From Verrucomicrobiota bacterium (GTDB lineage: Bacteria; Verrucomicrobiota; Verrucomicrobiia; Limisphaerales; J093): a DNA stretch of 64,000 bases. The notes beneath the pieces were generated by a model. It saw only the letters and a program-made list of their open reading frames with translations. It had not been told where the DNA came from and did not search any database. Location: NCBI GenBank assembly GCA_029556615.1, contig JAKQDD010000213.1, positions 1 to 64,000 of the forward strand, written 5' to 3'. Numbering within the stretch: position 1 is the first letter of the stretch; each line of letters begins with the position of its first letter. The translations under genes were made by a program, and so were the position numbers. Positions 36,014 to 45,903 of the stretch are shown in pieces.

Positions 36014-36136
36014 GCGCCCGCGGCTACAGACGCATGCTGTACCTGCCCACGTCGAGGGCTCCACGAGACCGCCGACCGAGGACAGCTCCCCCCTCACCCG
36101 CCGCGGTCACCGCCCGCGGCCACCGACGCATGCTGC
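36014..36136. repeat. GC-rich dispersed repeat (family R3), two copies
   Basis: CGCCCGCGGCTACAGACGCA with TGCTGTAC (36014-36041) and CCGCCGCGGTCACCGCCCGC with GGCCACCGACGCATGCTG (36098-36135) are near-copies about 80 bp apart. They lie after the stop of the COG4299 gene and overlap the last codons of the minus-strand hemD fusion, whose C-terminal residues AACVGGRGR are repeat-encoded. Confidence 0.6.
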
Positions 36137-37318
36137 AGCCGAAGCGCCAGCCGCACGCTCCATCGCCTTGATCAGACCGTCCATGGTGTGAGGCTCTGCC
36201 TCGACCGCCGGCGTCACCGACAACTGACGAAGCGCCTCCGTAGTCTCGGGCCCCAACGAAGCCGTGCGCACCCCCGGATACCGCCGCAGGAACTCCGGCA
36301 GATCAAACCGGGCGTGAAACTGCCCGACCGTCGAACCGCTCGTGAACGTCACCCACTCCGCCCCGCGCGCCATCATCCTCGCCGCGTCCCCGGTCCGATC
36401 CGCCGTCTCGGCCACCGTCCGATAGCACGCCACATCGTCCACAATCGCCCCCTCAGCCTCGAGCAGCCTCGGCAAATCCGGGCTCGCCACCTCGGCCCGC
36501 AACAGCAGGATCCGCAGGTTTTCGAGGCTCATGAACCCCTTCAGCGCCTTCGCAATCTCCCGTCCCTCATGCACCTTCGGCGTCACGTCCACCTTCAAAT
36601 GCAGTCCGCGCAAGCGCGCCGCCGTCCCGGGCCCCACGGCGGCCAGCCGGACCGCACCCAAATCCCGCAGGTCCTCGAAGGCCCGGAAGAAGAACCCAAA
36701 GAACATGTCCACCCCGTTGGCGCTCGTGAAGACCATCCAGTCGTAGCTGCCAAGCCCGGCAAGCGCCTCGACCAACGGCTCGCGCGCCGTGGGCGCCTCG
36801 ATCCGGATGCACGGGACTTCGAGCACTTCAGCCCCGTGATCCCTCAGCTTGCGACTGAACTCCGCCACCTGCTCGTACGCACGAGTCACAACGACACGCT
36901 GCCCGCTCAAAGGCTGCCGCTGGCGCGCCGGCTCGCGCGCGGCAACCGGCAGACCGGAGATCGCCTCGGCCGACACCCCCACGCCGGGCACAAACCTGAC
37001 CGGCACCCCGCCCGCGGCAACCGCCGACACCTCCCCGGCACTCGCCTGCGCATCCCCGGCCAGCAATCGAACCACCCGCCGCCCCTCCCGCGCCTGATCC
37101 ACAAGAAACGCCGCCAGATCTCCCGAGCCGGGAAAACGCTCCGGCCCGTTCCGAACCATCTCCGCGCCCGCCCCGGCAAGCTGCAGAACCCCTGTCGGCA
37201 CCCCGGAGTCGTAAACCACCACAGCCGCCTCCACCAGCGCCTCGGCCCCGCGCAACGTCAGCAACCGCGCGTCCCCAGGACCCGCTCCAATCCAGGCAAC
37301 AACACCCTTCGCCTTCAT
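36107..37318 (-). CDS. hemD: Uroporphyrinogen-III synthase with truncated CobA-like N-terminal domain
   Basis: The 403-residue protein makes uroporphyrinogen III, the branch point to heme, siroheme and cobalamin. HemD spans about residues 133-395 (RVVVTRAYEQ, DWMVFTSANGVDMFF, AVGPGTA, EWVTFTSGSTVGQF). Residues 1-132 look like only the first half of a SAM uroporphyrinogen methyltransferase (AWIGAGPGDARLLTLRGA, then VPVRFVPGVGVSAEA). The usual GGDPFVFGRGGEE reads LAGDAQASAGEV and the second half is missing, so methylation is unlikely. Start ATG 37318 removes a 19-residue non-conserved extension. Divergent from rph. Confidence 0.9.
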   Translation of the reverse strand: MKAKGVVAWIGAGPGDARLLTLRGAEALVEAAVVVYDSGVPTGVLQLAGAGAEMVRNGPERFPGSGDLAAFLVDQAREGRRVVRLLAGDAQASAGEVSAVAAGGVPVRFVPGVGVSAEAISGLPVAAREPARQRQPLSGQRVVVTRAYEQVAEFSRKLRDHGAEVLEVPCIRIEAPTAREPLVEALAGLGSYDWMVFTSANGVDMFFGFFFRAFEDLRDLGAVRLAAVGPGTAARLRGLHLKVDVTPKVHEGREIAKALKGFMSLENLRILLLRAEVASPDLPRLLEAEGAIVDDVACYRTVAETADRTGDAARMMARGAEWVTFTSGSTVGQFHARFDLPEFLRRYPGVRTASLGPETTEALRQLSVTPAVEAEPHTMDGLIKAMERAAGASAAACVGGRGR

Positions 37319-37329
37319 GCCCTGCCAGT

Positions 37330-37362
37330 CTAGCCTGGATTCCCCAAGAGATTCCAGGCTAG
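37330..37362. promoter_or_regulatory. Inverted repeat in the hemD/rph divergent gap
   Basis: CTAGCCTGGA (37330-37339) and TCCAGGCTAG (37353-37362) form perfect 10-bp arms around a 13-bp spacer. It fills most of the 55-bp gap between two divergent starts, so it may be an operator or leader hairpin for both genes. No known regulator consensus recognised. Confidence 0.45.
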
Positions 37363-37373
37363 TGTGCACCCCC

Positions 37374-38147
37374 ATGCAACCAACAAACCCGGTCCCCCGC
37401 CCCCCCGATCAAGCTGCCTCGCCCCTGACGCGATCCTCCGGACGCGGCCCCGACCAACTCCGGCCTCTCCGGTTCCATAACGGGATCGCGCCCCATGCGG
37501 CCGGCTCGACCCTGGTCGAATGGGGCAACACCCGCGTCATCTGCGGCGTCACCATCGAGGAAATCGTGCCCCGCTGGATGAAGGACCAGGGCATCCCCGG
37601 CGGATGGATCACCGCCGAATACTCGATGCTCCCTTACTCGACCCTCCAGCGAAAACCCCGCGACGCCTCGAAGGGCCGACCGGACGGCCGCTCCCAGGAG
37701 ATCCAACGCCTCATCGGCCGCGCCATGCGCGCCGCCGTCAACCTCGAAAGCATCGGAACCCGCACGCTCTGGATCGACTGCGATGTCCTCCAAGCCGACG
37801 GCGGTACCCGTACCGCCGCCATCACCGGAAGCTACGTCGCCCTCGCCCTCGCCTTGCGCCATCTCCATCGCCAACTGGATCCATCCCTCTCGCCCCACCT
37901 TACCCCCGTCGCCGCCGTCAGCGTCGGCATCGTCAACGGTATCCCGCTCCTCGACCTGGATTATGCCGAAGACTCGTCCGCCGACGTCGACCTCAATCTC
38001 GTCATGACTGCCGCCGGACACTACATCGAAGTCCAGGGAACCGGCGAACGAACAGCCTTCACCGATGCCCAACTGGCCGATCTCCTCCGCCTCGGCCGGC
38101 TCGGCATCAGCCGGCTCGTCGCTGCTCAGAACGAAGCGCTTCAGTAA
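37374..38147 (+). CDS. rph: Ribonuclease PH
   Basis: The 257-residue phosphorolytic 3'-5' exoribonuclease trims tRNA 3' ends. Family features are RPLRFHNGIAPHAAGSTLVE, RVICGVTIEE, the RNA-binding region STLQRKPRDASKGRPDGRSQ, CDVLQADGGTRTAAITG and the C-terminal VDLNLVMTAAGHYIEVQGTG. ATG 37374 follows the inverted repeat. An N-terminal extension of about 30 residues is proline-rich. prmA follows after 16 bp. Confidence 0.95.
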   Translation: MQPTNPVPRPPDQAASPLTRSSGRGPDQLRPLRFHNGIAPHAAGSTLVEWGNTRVICGVTIEEIVPRWMKDQGIPGGWITAEYSMLPYSTLQRKPRDASKGRPDGRSQEIQRLIGRAMRAAVNLESIGTRTLWIDCDVLQADGGTRTAAITGSYVALALALRHLHRQLDPSLSPHLTPVAAVSVGIVNGIPLLDLDYAEDSSADVDLNLVMTAAGHYIEVQGTGERTAFTDAQLADLLRLGRLGISRLVAAQNEALQ

Positions 38148-38163
38148 GTGGTTCCTTCAGCCG

Positions 38164-39099
38164 ATGAAACCCAAAGCCGAATCGCCTCCCGCGCCCACCA
38201 GCACCCCCGCCCTCACCCAGATCTCGCTCAACGTCCTCGCCGAGGCCGAGGAAGCTGTCGCCGATCTCTTCGAACGAGTCCTGAATCAACCCCCCGTCCT
38301 CTATACCGACAACGAGACCCAGGTGACCACCGTCAGCGCCTTCCTCCAGGCCCCGCAACGCTGGACCCCCGACCTCGAGAGACGCATCCGGCTCGGGATC
38401 CGTGAAATCCGCACATTCGGCCTCGCCGTCGGGCACGGACGCCTCCGGGTTCGCCGGTTGCCCCCCACCGAATGGGCCCAGGCCTGGAAACGGCATTTCA
38501 AACCCTTCACCGTCGGCAACCGACTCCTGATCCGGCCGTCCTGGAGCCAGCGCAGCCCACGCCGGGGTCAGGCCGTGGTCGAGCTGGATCCCGGTTTGAG
38601 CTTTGGCACCGGCCATCACCCCACCACCCTCTTCTGCCTCAGGCAACTCGTGGCCCGCCTGAGCCCCGACTCGAAGCTCTCCCTGCTCGACGTCGGTTCC
38701 GGATCGGGAATCCTCGCGATCGCCGGCGCCAAACTGGGCTACCACCCCATCGTGGCGTTCGACATCGACCCCGTCGCCGTCCGGGTCGCCCGGGCCAACG
38801 CGAGGCGGAATCGGGTGCTTCATCGGATCTCCTTGTCCCAGGCCGACTTGTCGCGAATGCCAGCACCCTCCGGAGCCCCCTTCGACGTGCTCTGCGCCAA
38901 CCTCCTCGCCGAGTTGCTCATCCAGGAACGCCACCGCCTGGCCCGCTGGATCAAACCACACGGCCACCTCCTCCTCGCCGGCATCCTCACCCGGCAGTAC
39001 CCGGACGTCCAACGCGCCTTTGCCCAGATCCAATTCCGTCCAACCGCCGTCGAGCGCGTGAAGGAATGGACCTCGGCCGCCTTTTCCGCCTTTTCTTGA
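38164..39099 (+). CDS. prmA: Ribosomal protein L11 methyltransferase-like protein
   Basis: The 311-residue SAM-dependent methyltransferase has the PrmA-specific motif DPGLSFGTGHHPTT before the SAM-binding loop LLDVGSGSGILAIAGAKLG. The catalytic-like CANLLAELL stands where most PrmA proteins have ANIL, and VVAFDIDPVAV-type acidic-loop sequence is present (IVAFDIDPVAVRVARAN). The N-terminal substrate-recognition domain of about 110 residues is present, including EWAQAWKRHFKPFTVG. Length is normal. Co-oriented and closely spaced with rph. PrmA trimethylates ribosomal protein L11. Confidence 0.92.
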   Translation: MKPKAESPPAPTSTPALTQISLNVLAEAEEAVADLFERVLNQPPVLYTDNETQVTTVSAFLQAPQRWTPDLERRIRLGIREIRTFGLAVGHGRLRVRRLPPTEWAQAWKRHFKPFTVGNRLLIRPSWSQRSPRRGQAVVELDPGLSFGTGHHPTTLFCLRQLVARLSPDSKLSLLDVGSGSGILAIAGAKLGYHPIVAFDIDPVAVRVARANARRNRVLHRISLSQADLSRMPAPSGAPFDVLCANLLAELLIQERHRLARWIKPHGHLLLAGILTRQYPDVQRAFAQIQFRPTAVERVKEWTSAAFSAFS

Positions 39100-39235
39100 A
39101 CACGCCCCGTCGTGTGGCGTCAAAAGAACCGAATGGCCCGGAGCCTGTGCGACCGGCAGTCGGTTTCGTCTGAGTGCGGCCCTTCGACAGGGCAGCACCG
39201 CCGTCGGTCACTCCGGGAGCGCACACAAGAGGTCT

Positions 39236-39397
39236 ATGCCAAAATCCCACGAGATCATCGTTGAGGTTGTCCGGAACACCAAACACCCGTTCCGACAAGT
39301 CGATGACCGTCCAGGCAAACCCAAGAAACACCGCTATGAACGCCGAAAGGTGAAGGAGTGCATCCGAACCGGCGATTGGTCCGGCGAAGAGTCCTGA
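39236..39397 (+). CDS. Small basic hypothetical protein (53 residues)
   Basis: This short ORF reads MPKSHEIIVEVVRNTKHPFR..., is rich in Lys and Arg (KPKKHRYERRK) and ends GDWSGEES. An AGAGG sequence lies just before the ATG, and a bidirectional-type terminator (39424-39455) lies 27 bp after the stop. Both suggest a real transcript between prmA and the FmdB-like gene. No family recognised. Confidence 0.5.
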   Translation: MPKSHEIIVEVVRNTKHPFRQVDDRPGKPKKHRYERRKVKECIRTGDWSGEES

Positions 39398-39423
39398 GGC
39401 AACCCATCACATCATCCTGTTTC

Positions 39424-39455
39424 CCAAAAGCCACGCCGCATGGTGTGGCTTTTGG
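39424..39455. terminator. Bidirectional-type hairpin terminator
   Basis: Perfect 11-bp arms CCAAAAGCCAC / GTGGCTTTTGG with a 10-nt loop. The A-run on the left arm and T-run on the right arm are typical of intrinsic terminators. It follows the small ORF ending at 39397 and precedes the FmdB-like gene. Confidence 0.7.
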
Positions 39456-39528
39456 CTTTCCAGGGATTGCATTTTCGCGCGCGAATGGTAAACGTGAATC
39501 TCCGTTTCGCGACGGTTCGACCGAGATT

Positions 39529-39852
39529 ATGCCCACGTACCACTACCTTTGCGCCAAGTGCGGCCATGAGTTCGAGGCCTTCCAATCCATCAAGGCCAAA
39601 CCCCTCAAGACCTGCCCGAAAGAACATTGCCCCAAGCCACGATGGGGCAAGGGCGCCGTCCGCCGCCAGTTGAGCGCCGGAGCAGGCATCCTCTTCAAAG
39701 GCAGCGGCTTCTATATCACTGACTACCGCAGCGAAGGCTATAAACAGGCCGCCAGGAAGGAGTCCGAAACCACCGCACCCAAAAAGGAAACCGCAACCGC
39801 TTCCAAGCCCGAGGCTAAAGCGGCGTCCCCAGCCAAAAACCCCAAGTCGTGA
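39529..39852 (+). CDS. FmdB-family zinc-ribbon protein
   Basis: The 107-residue protein opens with MPTYHYLCAKCGHEFEAFQ, the start of FmdB/CxxC-type regulatory proteins, with two Cys pairs in CAKCG and TCPKEHCP forming one zinc ribbon. A Gly-rich core (GILFKGSGFYITDYRS) matches the family, followed by a Lys/Ala/Glu/Pro tail. The role of this family is poorly defined; some members regulate formamidase or amidase genes. Start ATG 39529 is where homology begins; the upstream frame overlaps the terminator. Its stop overlaps the GTG start of the next gene. Confidence 0.9.
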   Translation: MPTYHYLCAKCGHEFEAFQSIKAKPLKTCPKEHCPKPRWGKGAVRRQLSAGAGILFKGSGFYITDYRSEGYKQAARKESETTAPKKETATASKPEAKAASPAKNPKS

Positions 39853-41217
39853 ACCGGTTCCTCTGGCTCTTGATGTCAGCCGGGGCACTCGCCCCATGCC
39901 CCTGCTTCGGGGCCATCCCGCCCGTCGAACCCGCCTTCGCACCCTCCTTCGCCGTTCATAGCCGCTCCGGTCAGTTCCTCGTCCGCGCCAGTCGGGGCTC
40001 AACCCCCACCCTCGCCCAGCCCTTACAGTCCACCAACTCATCCTTCATTGCCCTCGCCCCGGAATCCCTCGCCGTCTCCGCCGAACGCGTCAAGGCCGCT
40101 CTGCTCCGGGAACTGGACCTCCCCGATCGCTGGCAGGGCCGAATCCAGCTCACCATCCTCCCCCGCTACTCCCAGATAACCATCCCCAGGGTGGTCTCGG
40201 GCCGCTTTGCCGACGGTTGGCTCCACGCCTGCGACCTGCCGCCGGAAATGGACCGGCTAGACCTCGCTCGCACCCTGGTCCAAACGCTCCTGACTGAAAT
40301 CGCCAACCGCCAGGCCGGTCCTTACCCACCCGAAATCCCCCTCTGGCTCGCTGAAGCCCTGGCGTCCCGCATCCTGGCCACCGCGGGACCCGATCCCATC
40401 GTCCAGGACAATCCCCTCCTCGGCAAGTTCGGCAACGCCATCGGCCAGGTCGCCAACCAGACTCGATATCATGTCGGCGTCGAGGACTGGAGCACAGCCC
40501 GCGCCTGGCTCATCAGCCATCCCCCGCTCAATTTCACCCAGTTGAGCCTTCCTCCCCCTGAGGCTCTCGTCGGCGACGCCCTCCGCACGTACCGCCTCTC
40601 GGCACGGCTCCTCCTCACGGAACTCCAGCACTTGCCGCGCGGCAAACAATGCCTCTCCGCCACCGTCCTCAACCTGACCCGATCCCTCAACTGGCAAACC
40701 GCCATGCTGATCGCTTTCCGCCCCCACTTCGAGCGCCTCCTCGACCTCGAAAAATGGTGGGGACTCGCCTGCGCCGATTTCCTCCTCGGCAGTCAACCGC
40801 TCGCCTGGTCCCGCGCCGTCGTTCTCGACAAACTGACCGATATCCTCGACGTCCACGTCGAAGCCCGCGATTCACCCCCCGGCCCGGGGCGGACCCTGCG
40901 CGTGCCGCTCCAGCGCCTCATCGCCGAGCCCAACGCCGGCCGCTACCGGGGGCTCATCCGAACCCGGCTCGGCCAGTTGCAGGCGCTCCGCAAAAACACC
41001 GGCCAGGACATGATCTCGCTCGTGTCCGATTATATCGGGGCGCTCCAGGCCTATCTCTCCGGCCCCCGCCCGCCCCGGGGCGCCAGCACCGCCCCCGGTT
41101 CCATCGCCACCGCCGCCGCCGTCCTCACCCGCGATACCCTCCGCCGCCTCGACGAACTCGACCACCAACGCCACCGCCTCGCCCAAGCCACCCCCGCCGT
41201 CCAAGCCCCCGATAGCG

Positions 41218-41231
<14 letters not shown>
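39849..41231 (+). CDS. Secreted hypothetical protein
   Basis: The 460-residue product starts at a GTG that overlaps the FmdB stop (GTGA) and has a signal peptide (FLWLLMSAGALAPCPCFGA). The rest is predicted soluble and mostly helical. The segment EIPLWLAEALASRILA around residue 160 has the look of the helix that follows the zinc helix in MA-type metallopeptidases, but no HExxH is present, so I do not assign protease activity. The last 14 bp overlap the end of convergent thiC. Codon use is normal for the region. No family assigned. Confidence 0.65.
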
Positions 41232-43095
<1,864 letters not shown>

Positions 43096-43127
43096 GATGT
43101 CAGCGCTCCGGGGTACTCCTTGAAGGC

Positions 43128-43240
43128 ATCCCTTCGCCGGCATTACCCGGAGCAGGTTCAATGGGTCGACGGCGCCATCGCGCCGCCCTCTCAGCCGTCG
43201 GCATCGGCAAACATCCGCCTGCCGATTGGGCTCCCCAGTG
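43128..43240 (-). ncRNA. TPP riboswitch (THI element)
   Basis: Read on the minus strand, the element has CTGGGGAGCCC near its start, CTGAGAG in the middle, then ACCCATTGAACCTG and GGGTAATGCCGGCGAAGGGA at its end. These are the conserved blocks of the thiamine-pyrophosphate aptamer in order. It ends 33 nt before the thiC ATG, so control is probably at translation. No terminator stem with a T-run is seen in the short gap. Confidence 0.95.
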
Positions 43241-43285
43241 CCATCGACCCTAGGCCCCTGCCCGCTCCCGGTCAAGCAGACCGGA

Positions 43286-43305
43286 TCTGAGGTGCGCCTC
43301 GCTGG
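43286..43305 (+). repeat. Remnant of dispersed element R1
   Basis: TCTGAGGTGCGCCTCGCTGG matches the closing arm of the R1 copies at 26917 and 31325. Only this end is present. It lies between the TPP riboswitch 5' side and the peroxiredoxin promoter. Confidence 0.6.
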
Positions 43306-43311
43306 CGAAGT

Positions 43312-43340
43312 TTGACACCCCCACGACTGGCGTCTATACA
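43312..43340 (+). promoter_or_regulatory. Sigma70-type promoter
   Basis: TTGACA (43312-43317), a 17-bp spacer and TATACA (43335-43340) form a near-consensus promoter. Transcription would start near 43347 and leave a leader of about 46 nt before the peroxiredoxin ATG. It is the best promoter seen in the window. Confidence 0.75.
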
Positions 43341-43392
43341 TCCACCCGAGAACAAAACCGATACAACAACCAACCCAGACCCCCGAGATACC

Positions 43393-43875
43393 ATGCCCAT
43401 TCCCGTTGGCACCACCGCCCCCGACTTCGCCCTCAAGTCCAAGACCGCCGAAGGCATCGTTGACGTCCGGCTCGGCGACAACCGCGGCAAGCGCAACACC
43501 GTCTTGCTCTTCTTCCCCCTCGCGTTCACCGGCGTTTGCACCCAGGAGCTCTGCGCCATCTCCGCCGGCCTCAACGCCTACGCCGGCCTCAACGCGGACG
43601 TCATCGCCGTCAGCGTCGACAGCCCCTTCGCCCAGGAAGCCTGGGCCCAAAAGGAAGGCATCCGCGTCCGCCTCGCCAGCGACCTGAATAAAACCGTCGC
43701 CCGCGATTACGGCGTCCTCCTGCCCGACCTCCTCGGCCTCGGATCCACGGCCGCCCGCGCCGCCTTCGTCATCGATAAAAACGGCATCGTCCGCTACAGC
43801 GAGCAGACCCCGACCCCCAAGGACCTGCCCAATTTCGCCGCCATCCAGGCCTCCCTCGCCCAGTGCCCCGCCTGA
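43393..43875 (+). CDS. Peroxiredoxin (AhpC/TSA, BCP/AhpE-like)
   Basis: The 160-residue thiol peroxidase has the active-site motif PLAFTGVCT with peroxidatic Cys 49. A second Cys at 54 fits the C-x4-C resolving position of BCP/PrxQ enzymes. Later segments FVIDKNGIVRYSE and DLPNF are typical. It removes hydrogen peroxide or organic peroxides using a thiol donor. Start ATG 43393 is the first with family sequence. A strong promoter lies upstream and a hairpin downstream, so it is probably a single-gene unit. Confidence 0.94.
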   Translation: MPIPVGTTAPDFALKSKTAEGIVDVRLGDNRGKRNTVLLFFPLAFTGVCTQELCAISAGLNAYAGLNADVIAVSVDSPFAQEAWAQKEGIRVRLASDLNKTVARDYGVLLPDLLGLGSTAARAAFVIDKNGIVRYSEQTPTPKDLPNFAAIQASLAQCPA

Positions 43876-43891
43876 AAGCCTGGATGAGCTG

Positions 43892-44608
43892 CTAAGGGTC
43901 TGTGCAAGAGCGACTCGGTTTCTTGCACAGACCCTCGGTGGTGCCATTCGCAAATTCCTGGCCTCCCTCGCCTCCCGCCAGCACACCCTTCTCGGCTCTC
44001 ACGAGAAACAGATCCTCCCGGTCCACGGCCTCCGCAAGATTCAAACCCACCAGACGCAGCATCGCCGCCCAGCCCGCCGCCGGCGGCAGATGGTCCTGGC
44101 CCACCGCCCCGCCCACCTGCCGGTGAAACGCATTCAAAGGGCCGCTCCCTGCCAGGTGCAGCACCAGCAGCTGCCCTCCCGACCTCAGAAGACGCGCGAC
44201 CTGGCGCAGCGCCGCCGCTTGATCGCGAAAATGCGGGAAGGAATGGAAACACAGCACCACGTCGAATTGCCGCGCCACCGGTTCCTCCCGGCAGATGTCC
44301 ATCAGCACAAAGTCCGCTTCCACCCCCCGGCTCCGGGCCTGCGCCAGCATGGCAGGAGCAAAGTCCGCCGCGACCACTCTCCCCGGTCTCACCCGGTCCG
44401 CCAGCCAGCCGGTGATCTGCCCCGTGCCGCACCCGACTTCCAGCACGTCCTGGCCCGCCCCCAAACCCAGGCGCCCGTTCAGCGCCTCGAGCCGGCGCAG
44501 CGTCGCCGCCGGGTCCGGACCGGTCTGATCCCACGTGGCAGCCTGCCCGTTGAAAAACGCCACCCGCGGATCCGCTCCGGGCCCGGCTTCACAAGAACCA
44601 TGCGTCAT
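43892..44608 (-). CDS. Class I SAM-dependent methyltransferase
   Basis: The 238-residue protein has SAM motif I VLEVGCGTGQITGWLAD, an acidic loop region RVVAADFAPAMLAQA and motif IV-like FDVVLCFHSFPHFRDQ. It fits the Methyltransf_11/25 group; the substrate is unknown. The last residues (about GLCKKPSRSCTDP) are encoded by a hairpin that includes the stop, so the C-terminus may be an addition. Its ATG overlaps a NikR-like site, and the gene is divergent from a secreted protein, so it may share metal-dependent control. The promoter must lie in the 44609-44724 gap. Confidence 0.8.
   Translation of the reverse strand: MTHGSCEAGPGADPRVAFFNGQAATWDQTGPDPAATLRRLEALNGRLGLGAGQDVLEVGCGTGQITGWLADRVRPGRVVAADFAPAMLAQARSRGVEADFVLMDICREEPVARQFDVVLCFHSFPHFRDQAAALRQVARLLRSGGQLLVLHLAGSGPLNAFHRQVGGAVGQDHLPPAAGWAAMLRLVGLNLAEAVDREDLFLVRAEKGVLAGGEGGQEFANGTTEGLCKKPSRSCTDP
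43896..43934. terminator. Hairpin with perfect 14-bp arms between convergent genes
   Basis: GGGTCTGTGCAAGA (43896-43909) and TCTTGCACAGACCC (43921-43934) flank an 11-nt loop. It lies after the peroxiredoxin stop and inside the 3' end of the convergent methyltransferase gene, so it could terminate both. Alternatively the arms are ends of a vanished small mobile element. Confidence 0.6.
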
Positions 44609-44631
44609 ACTTTTTTTCTATTGCGTAACAC
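44604..44631. promoter_or_regulatory. NikR-like operator, site 1 (weak)
   Basis: GTCATA-N16-TAACAC. The 28-bp geometry equals the E. coli NikR operator GTATGA-N16-TCATAC, and the right half GTAACAC matches the half-site I recall for a Geobacter NikR. It covers the -35 of the candidate plus-strand promoter and the methyltransferase start codon. Confidence 0.4.
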
Positions 44632-44648
44632 TCGAGGCCTGGTAGTAT
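44621..44648 (+). promoter_or_regulatory. Candidate promoter for the secreted protein at 44725
   Basis: TTGCGT (44621-44626), 16 bp, TAGTAT (44643-44648). The two NikR-like sites overlap the -35 and the -10 respectively, as expected for a repressor. Confidence 0.4.
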
Positions 44649-44669
44649 TTTGGTTCGTTAGAGTAATAC
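44642..44669. promoter_or_regulatory. NikR-like operator, site 2 (weak)
   Basis: GTAGTA-N16-TAATAC. The right half is identical to that of site 3 at 50415. The distance from site 1 is 38 bp. It overlaps the -10 of the plus-strand promoter and probably also the promoter of the divergent methyltransferase. Confidence 0.45.
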
Positions 44670-44724
44670 CAACGCGCGGCGCGAGTCAAGCCCCCCAGCC
44701 GCGCGCGCAGCCGTCGTGGGGCTG

Positions 44725-45903
44725 ATGCCGACTCGAGTCCTTATGTCATGCCATTCCGTTGCCCGCTCGACCGGCCTGGCCATCGCCCTGTGCGCGGTGC
44801 CGGCCTTCGCCCAGTCTCTGACCCATTCCAGCCTCCAGGCGGTCACCGGCACCGGAACCAGCGCGTGGGCCGCTCCCACCGCGCCCTTCGATCCGCCGCT
44901 CACCCTGCGCGGCGTGCTCCTCTGCAACCCGGACGAGATGCTCGATCCGACCCCCAACTTCCTGCCCTGGGATGGCGGGGCCAACTCGTCTCGCATGGGC
45001 GGCGAATGGCAGATTGCCGTTCAGGCCGTGGACGCCGGAGATCGCGGCGGCACCTTGTGCTGGATGGGTCAGAACTACGGCAACCAGCCGTGGATTCGCG
45101 ACAGCGCGCTCAGCTACAGTAACGAGGCCTGGACAGCGGAGGTCCTGCGACTCAGTTTCGATCCATCGACGTTGCACCCGTTTCGAGCCGGCGACCTGGT
45201 CGAGGTGACGGTCCGGCAATCGCTCTTCTACGGCGGCAAGCGGAACGTCAACGAAGGCCATGACATCGATCCCGCCTACAACTTCGAGGTCCGCCTGCTA
45301 ACCGCCAGCCACGGACTCCCCGCCCCGGAGGTGATCACGCTGGCCGACGTGATGAACGCCGGCGGCGTGGCGGAGGATCGCTCCACCTGGCCCGCCCTCT
45401 TTGACCCGGCGCGCGCCGCCGGCGGCGAGCACTACCAGGGAATGCGCGTGCGGATCAACAACCTTACGCTGGTCACCACCAACGGCTGGAATCCCGCCAA
45501 CACCTGGGCCAGCCGCCTCTGCACCGTCACCGACGGCCTCGGCCGCTTCTTCTCGATCCGCCATCCGCGCACCAGCCTCGGCCCCCCGCCAGCCATTCCC
45601 TTCGACGCCGTCGGCGTCTTCAACCAGGAATCCGGCTCCGGCACTCAGGGTACCACCGGCTACGAGCTGTTCGCCCAGCAGGTTCTCCCCCACTCGCCCG
45701 CTCCCGAGCTGGCCATCGGCCTGAACGTGACCATCGCGTGGCCGGTCGGCACCGACACCTACCAACTGGAATGGCGCCGCCAGGCGGACACCGGCGACTG
45801 GACACCCGTCCCCGATTCGCCCGTCGTCATTCGCGGCGTGAACACTGTGATCCTCCCGCCAGCCACCCCGCAGCAGTACTACCAATTGCGGAAGATCAAC
45901 TGA
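44725..45903 (+). CDS. Secreted protein of unknown function, candidate NikR target
   Basis: The 392-residue product has a signal peptide (STGLAIALCAVPAFAQ). A beta-rich extracellular body follows with LRGVLLCNPDEML near residue 55, WMGQNYGN near 110 and INNLTLVTTNGWNP near 250, ending in a Verrucomicrobiota-type terminal segment YQLEWRRQADTGDW ... YYQLRKIN. I do not recognise a catalytic domain. I chose ATG 44725 with GGGG upstream; a GTG at 44716 and an ATG at 44743 are alternatives. Two NikR-like sites overlap its promoter, which suggests a role in nickel or cobalt handling outside the cell. Confidence 0.7.
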   Translation: MPTRVLMSCHSVARSTGLAIALCAVPAFAQSLTHSSLQAVTGTGTSAWAAPTAPFDPPLTLRGVLLCNPDEMLDPTPNFLPWDGGANSSRMGGEWQIAVQAVDAGDRGGTLCWMGQNYGNQPWIRDSALSYSNEAWTAEVLRLSFDPSTLHPFRAGDLVEVTVRQSLFYGGKRNVNEGHDIDPAYNFEVRLLTASHGLPAPEVITLADVMNAGGVAEDRSTWPALFDPARAAGGEHYQGMRVRINNLTLVTTNGWNPANTWASRLCTVTDGLGRFFSIRHPRTSLGPPPAIPFDAVGVFNQESGSGTQGTTGYELFAQQVLPHSPAPELAIGLNVTIAWPVGTDTYQLEWRRQADTGDWTPVPDSPVVIRGVNTVILPPATPQQYYQLRKIN

